Positions 13,669 through 14,627 of a stretch of 14,627 bases of DNA are shown piece after piece. Each line of letters starts with the position of its first letter. The first letter of the stretch is position 1. The notes beneath the pieces are model-generated. The model had not been told where the DNA came from. It did no database searches and worked only from the letters and a program-made list of their open reading frames with translations. Source of the stretch: Sphingomonadaceae bacterium (GTDB lineage Bacteria > Pseudomonadota > Alphaproteobacteria > Sphingomonadales > Sphingomonadaceae); the NCBI GenBank assembly GCA_020446665.1, contig JAGREF010000168.1, forward strand, positions 1 through 14,627. Direction: 5' to 3'. A program made the position numbers and the translations under genes.

Positions 13669-14232
13669 TCAGCCGGGGCAGTCACCGATCCGTTCGGAAT
13701 GGGTGCGCACCACCATGTGCATCGCGCCCGAACCCATGGGGCTGGCGCCATCCATGGTCATGGTCATGTCCTGCGTGGTTTCGGCAATAGTGCCGTTGAG
13801 GTTCATGGTCATCTGCCCCTGGCCCTGCGTGCCGCAGGTCATGGTGGCGTTCAGCGTGTTCGCGCTCGCCTCGAACGAGCTGAACTGGCACGAATCGTCG
13901 CCCCGGCTGTTCATCTCGCGCACCATGTCCTCGAACCCGGCGTCGGCCTGTTCCTGGGTGATGCAGTAGGTCTGCGCCTCGGTCACGCCGCGCGCCGCGC
14001 CTTCGCGGATCTGCGCGGTGATTTCGGGCGAGATGCCCTCGATCGTGAAGTCCACCAGTTCGCCGGTCTGGCGATACTGCCCCGCCTGCGGGCGCACCAG
14101 GTTGGCGGCGGCATCGGCCACCGATTCGGGATCGCTGGCATCGGCCACCGTCGTGCTGTCACCGCAGGCAGTCAGCGCCAGGCCGAGGGCCAGCGGCGCA
14201 AGGCCGAGCGGCAGGGTGTGGATCAAACGCAT
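13669..14232 (-). CDS. DUF3617-like lipoprotein, paralogue 4
   Basis: This 187-residue predicted lipoprotein has a signal with lipobox ALTAC and lipidated Cys23, a Ser/Asp-rich linker, PQAGQYRQTGELVDFTIEG, and cysteines in TYCITQEQA, DSCQFSSF, MTCGTQ and IGDCPG. The end motif MHMVVRTHSERIGDC nearly repeats that of paralogue 3. The ATG at 14232 was chosen because GGGGGA lies 7 bases upstream; the in-frame extension to 14451 would run across the uvrB start. It is first in the array and divergent from uvrB, with its own promoter-like element. Function unknown; the family is probably periplasmic. Confidence 0.83.
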   Translation of the reverse strand: MRLIHTLPLGLAPLALGLALTACGDSTTVADASDPESVADAAANLVRPQAGQYRQTGELVDFTIEGISPEITAQIREGAARGVTEAQTYCITQEQADAGFEDMVREMNSRGDDSCQFSSFEASANTLNATMTCGTQGQGQMTMNLNGTIAETTQDMTMTMDGASPMGSGAMHMVVRTHSERIGDCPG

Positions 14233-14286
14233 TGCAAATTCCCCCATTGGAAGTGGCGCGACCCATAGCCGCACCGGAATGGAAGC

Positions 14287-14315
14287 AGGATAACAAGTGC
14301 TTGGCAAAGTGCCAA
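14287..14315 (-). promoter_or_regulatory. Candidate promoter of DUF3617 paralogue 4
   Basis: TTGGCA (14310-14315), a 17-base spacer and TATCCT (14287-14292) on the - strand match the sigma-70-type consensus at 5 of 6 and 4 of 6 positions. They lie 55 bases before the ATG. This is the best match of the three related promoters in the array. Confidence 0.5.
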
Positions 14316-14347
14316 CCGCGCGAATGTAGTTCCTCCCGGCAAACCGC

Positions 14348-14377
14348 GTTGCCATTTCGTTCCACCGCGCCCATATC
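14348..14377 (+). promoter_or_regulatory. Candidate LexA box and promoter of uvrB
   Basis: GTTG-N7-GTTC (14348-14362) differs by one base from the alphaproteobacterial LexA site GTTC-N7-GTTC. It overlaps a possible -35 element, TTGCCA (14349-14354), which is followed after 17 bases by CATATC (14372-14377). uvrB is an SOS gene in many bacteria, so the position makes sense. Both matches are imperfect. Confidence 0.35.
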
Positions 14378-14385
14378 CCTTGCCC

Positions 14386-14627
14386 ATGGCCGAACTCGTG
14401 ATCCGCAAGGGGCTGGAAGAGCCCGATACCTCGGGGCAATTCGTCCCCCACCGCCCCGCGCGGCCGGAGAAGGTGGAACCGGGCAAGCCGTTCAAGCTCG
14501 TCTCCGACTACGAGCCCGCGGGTGACCAGCCCACCGCGATTGCCGAACTGGTGCAGGCAGCGCAGGACGGCGAACAGACGCAGGTGCTGCTGGGCGTGAC
14601 GGGTTCGGGCAAGACCTTCACCATGGC
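14386..14627 (+). CDS. uvrB: Excinuclease ABC subunit B (UvrB), N-terminal part
   Basis: These are the first 80 codons of UvrB, the damage-verifying helicase-like subunit of nucleotide excision repair, which acts with UvrA and UvrC in the cytoplasm. The diagnostic segments are [20 protein letters not shown] (36-55), the UvrB Q-motif region, and the Walker A loop GVTGSGKT (70-77) followed by FTMA. A 35-residue leader before FKLVS is longer than in E. coli UvrB, where that motif is close to the N-terminus; such extensions are common in alphaproteobacteria. The gene is cut by the window end. No ribosome binding site is seen before the ATG, so the start is tentative or the mRNA may be leaderless. 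Confidence 0.92.
   Translation, partial: MAELVIRKGLEEPDTSGQFVPHRPARPEKVEPGKPFKLVSDYEPAGDQPTAIAELVQAAQDGEQTQVLLGVTGSGKTFTM

Noticed and set aside
12235..14268. 677-codon + strand open frame opposite the DUF3617 array
   Set aside because: It is antisense to three genes with signal peptides, shared motifs and good ribosome binding sites. Its product is Gly/His/Arg-rich without domain features, typical of antisense frames in GC-rich DNA.

Overview
The window looks like chromosomal DNA of a GC-rich alphaproteobacterium, most likely order Sphingomonadales (Erythrobacteraceae or Sphingomonadaceae type). This rests on family-level resemblance of the proteins (extensin-like lipoprotein, DUF3617 proteins, the Anbu cluster, FixJ/LuxR regulator, UvrB) and on codon style. 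No database search was possible. I see no mobile element, CRISPR array, tRNA or rRNA. Fourteen protein-coding genes cover nearly all of the window: three complete and one partial on the + strand, and ten on the - strand.

Layout. (a) 1-319: no supported gene, but a long nested inverted repeat. (b) 320-1795: putP, a sodium/proline symporter, convergent with (c) 1792-4731 on the - strand, a large exported TPR-CHAT peptidase. Their stop codons overlap in a CTAG next to a strong GC hairpin. (d) 4732-4870: a divergent control region rich in inverted repeats. (e) 4871-5242, a VOC/glyoxalase-fold protein, and 5321-5983, an extensin-like lipoprotein with M15-peptidase-like metal ligands. (f) 5997-6668 (-): a FixJ/LuxR-type regulator with a degenerate receiver domain.

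(g) 6815-10832 (-): in transcription order a circularly permuted ATP-grasp enzyme, an alpha-E protein, a transglutaminase-like Cys/His/Asp enzyme and Anbu, the ancestral-beta-subunit proteasome homologue. This is the complete four-gene Anbu cluster known from bacteria by comparative genomics. The ATP-grasp/alpha-E pair is thought to make peptide or amide bonds. The other two members are a papain-fold enzyme and an N-terminal-threonine hydrolase. The physiological substrate is, to my knowledge, unsettled. (h) 10909-11703 (-): an alpha/beta hydrolase directly upstream and in the same direction.

(i) 11712-14232 (-): four tandem paralogues of a small exported DUF3617-type protein. Three are lipoproteins and one has an ordinary signal peptide. 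All keep four equivalent cysteines. Three of the four have the same promoter-like layout, TTGGCA-N17-TA, about 53-55 bases before the start codon. Nine genes, from the DUF3617 array through the hydrolase to Anbu, run in one direction. (j) 14386-end: the first 80 codons of uvrB, divergent from the array, with a candidate LexA box and hardly any room for a 5' leader.

Most notable for follow-up: the complete Anbu cluster with its colinear upstream genes, the DUF3617 array with its repeated promoter design, the exported CHAT peptidase, the PutP variant lacking the expected sodium-site aspartate, and the regulator with a degraded phosphorylation pocket.
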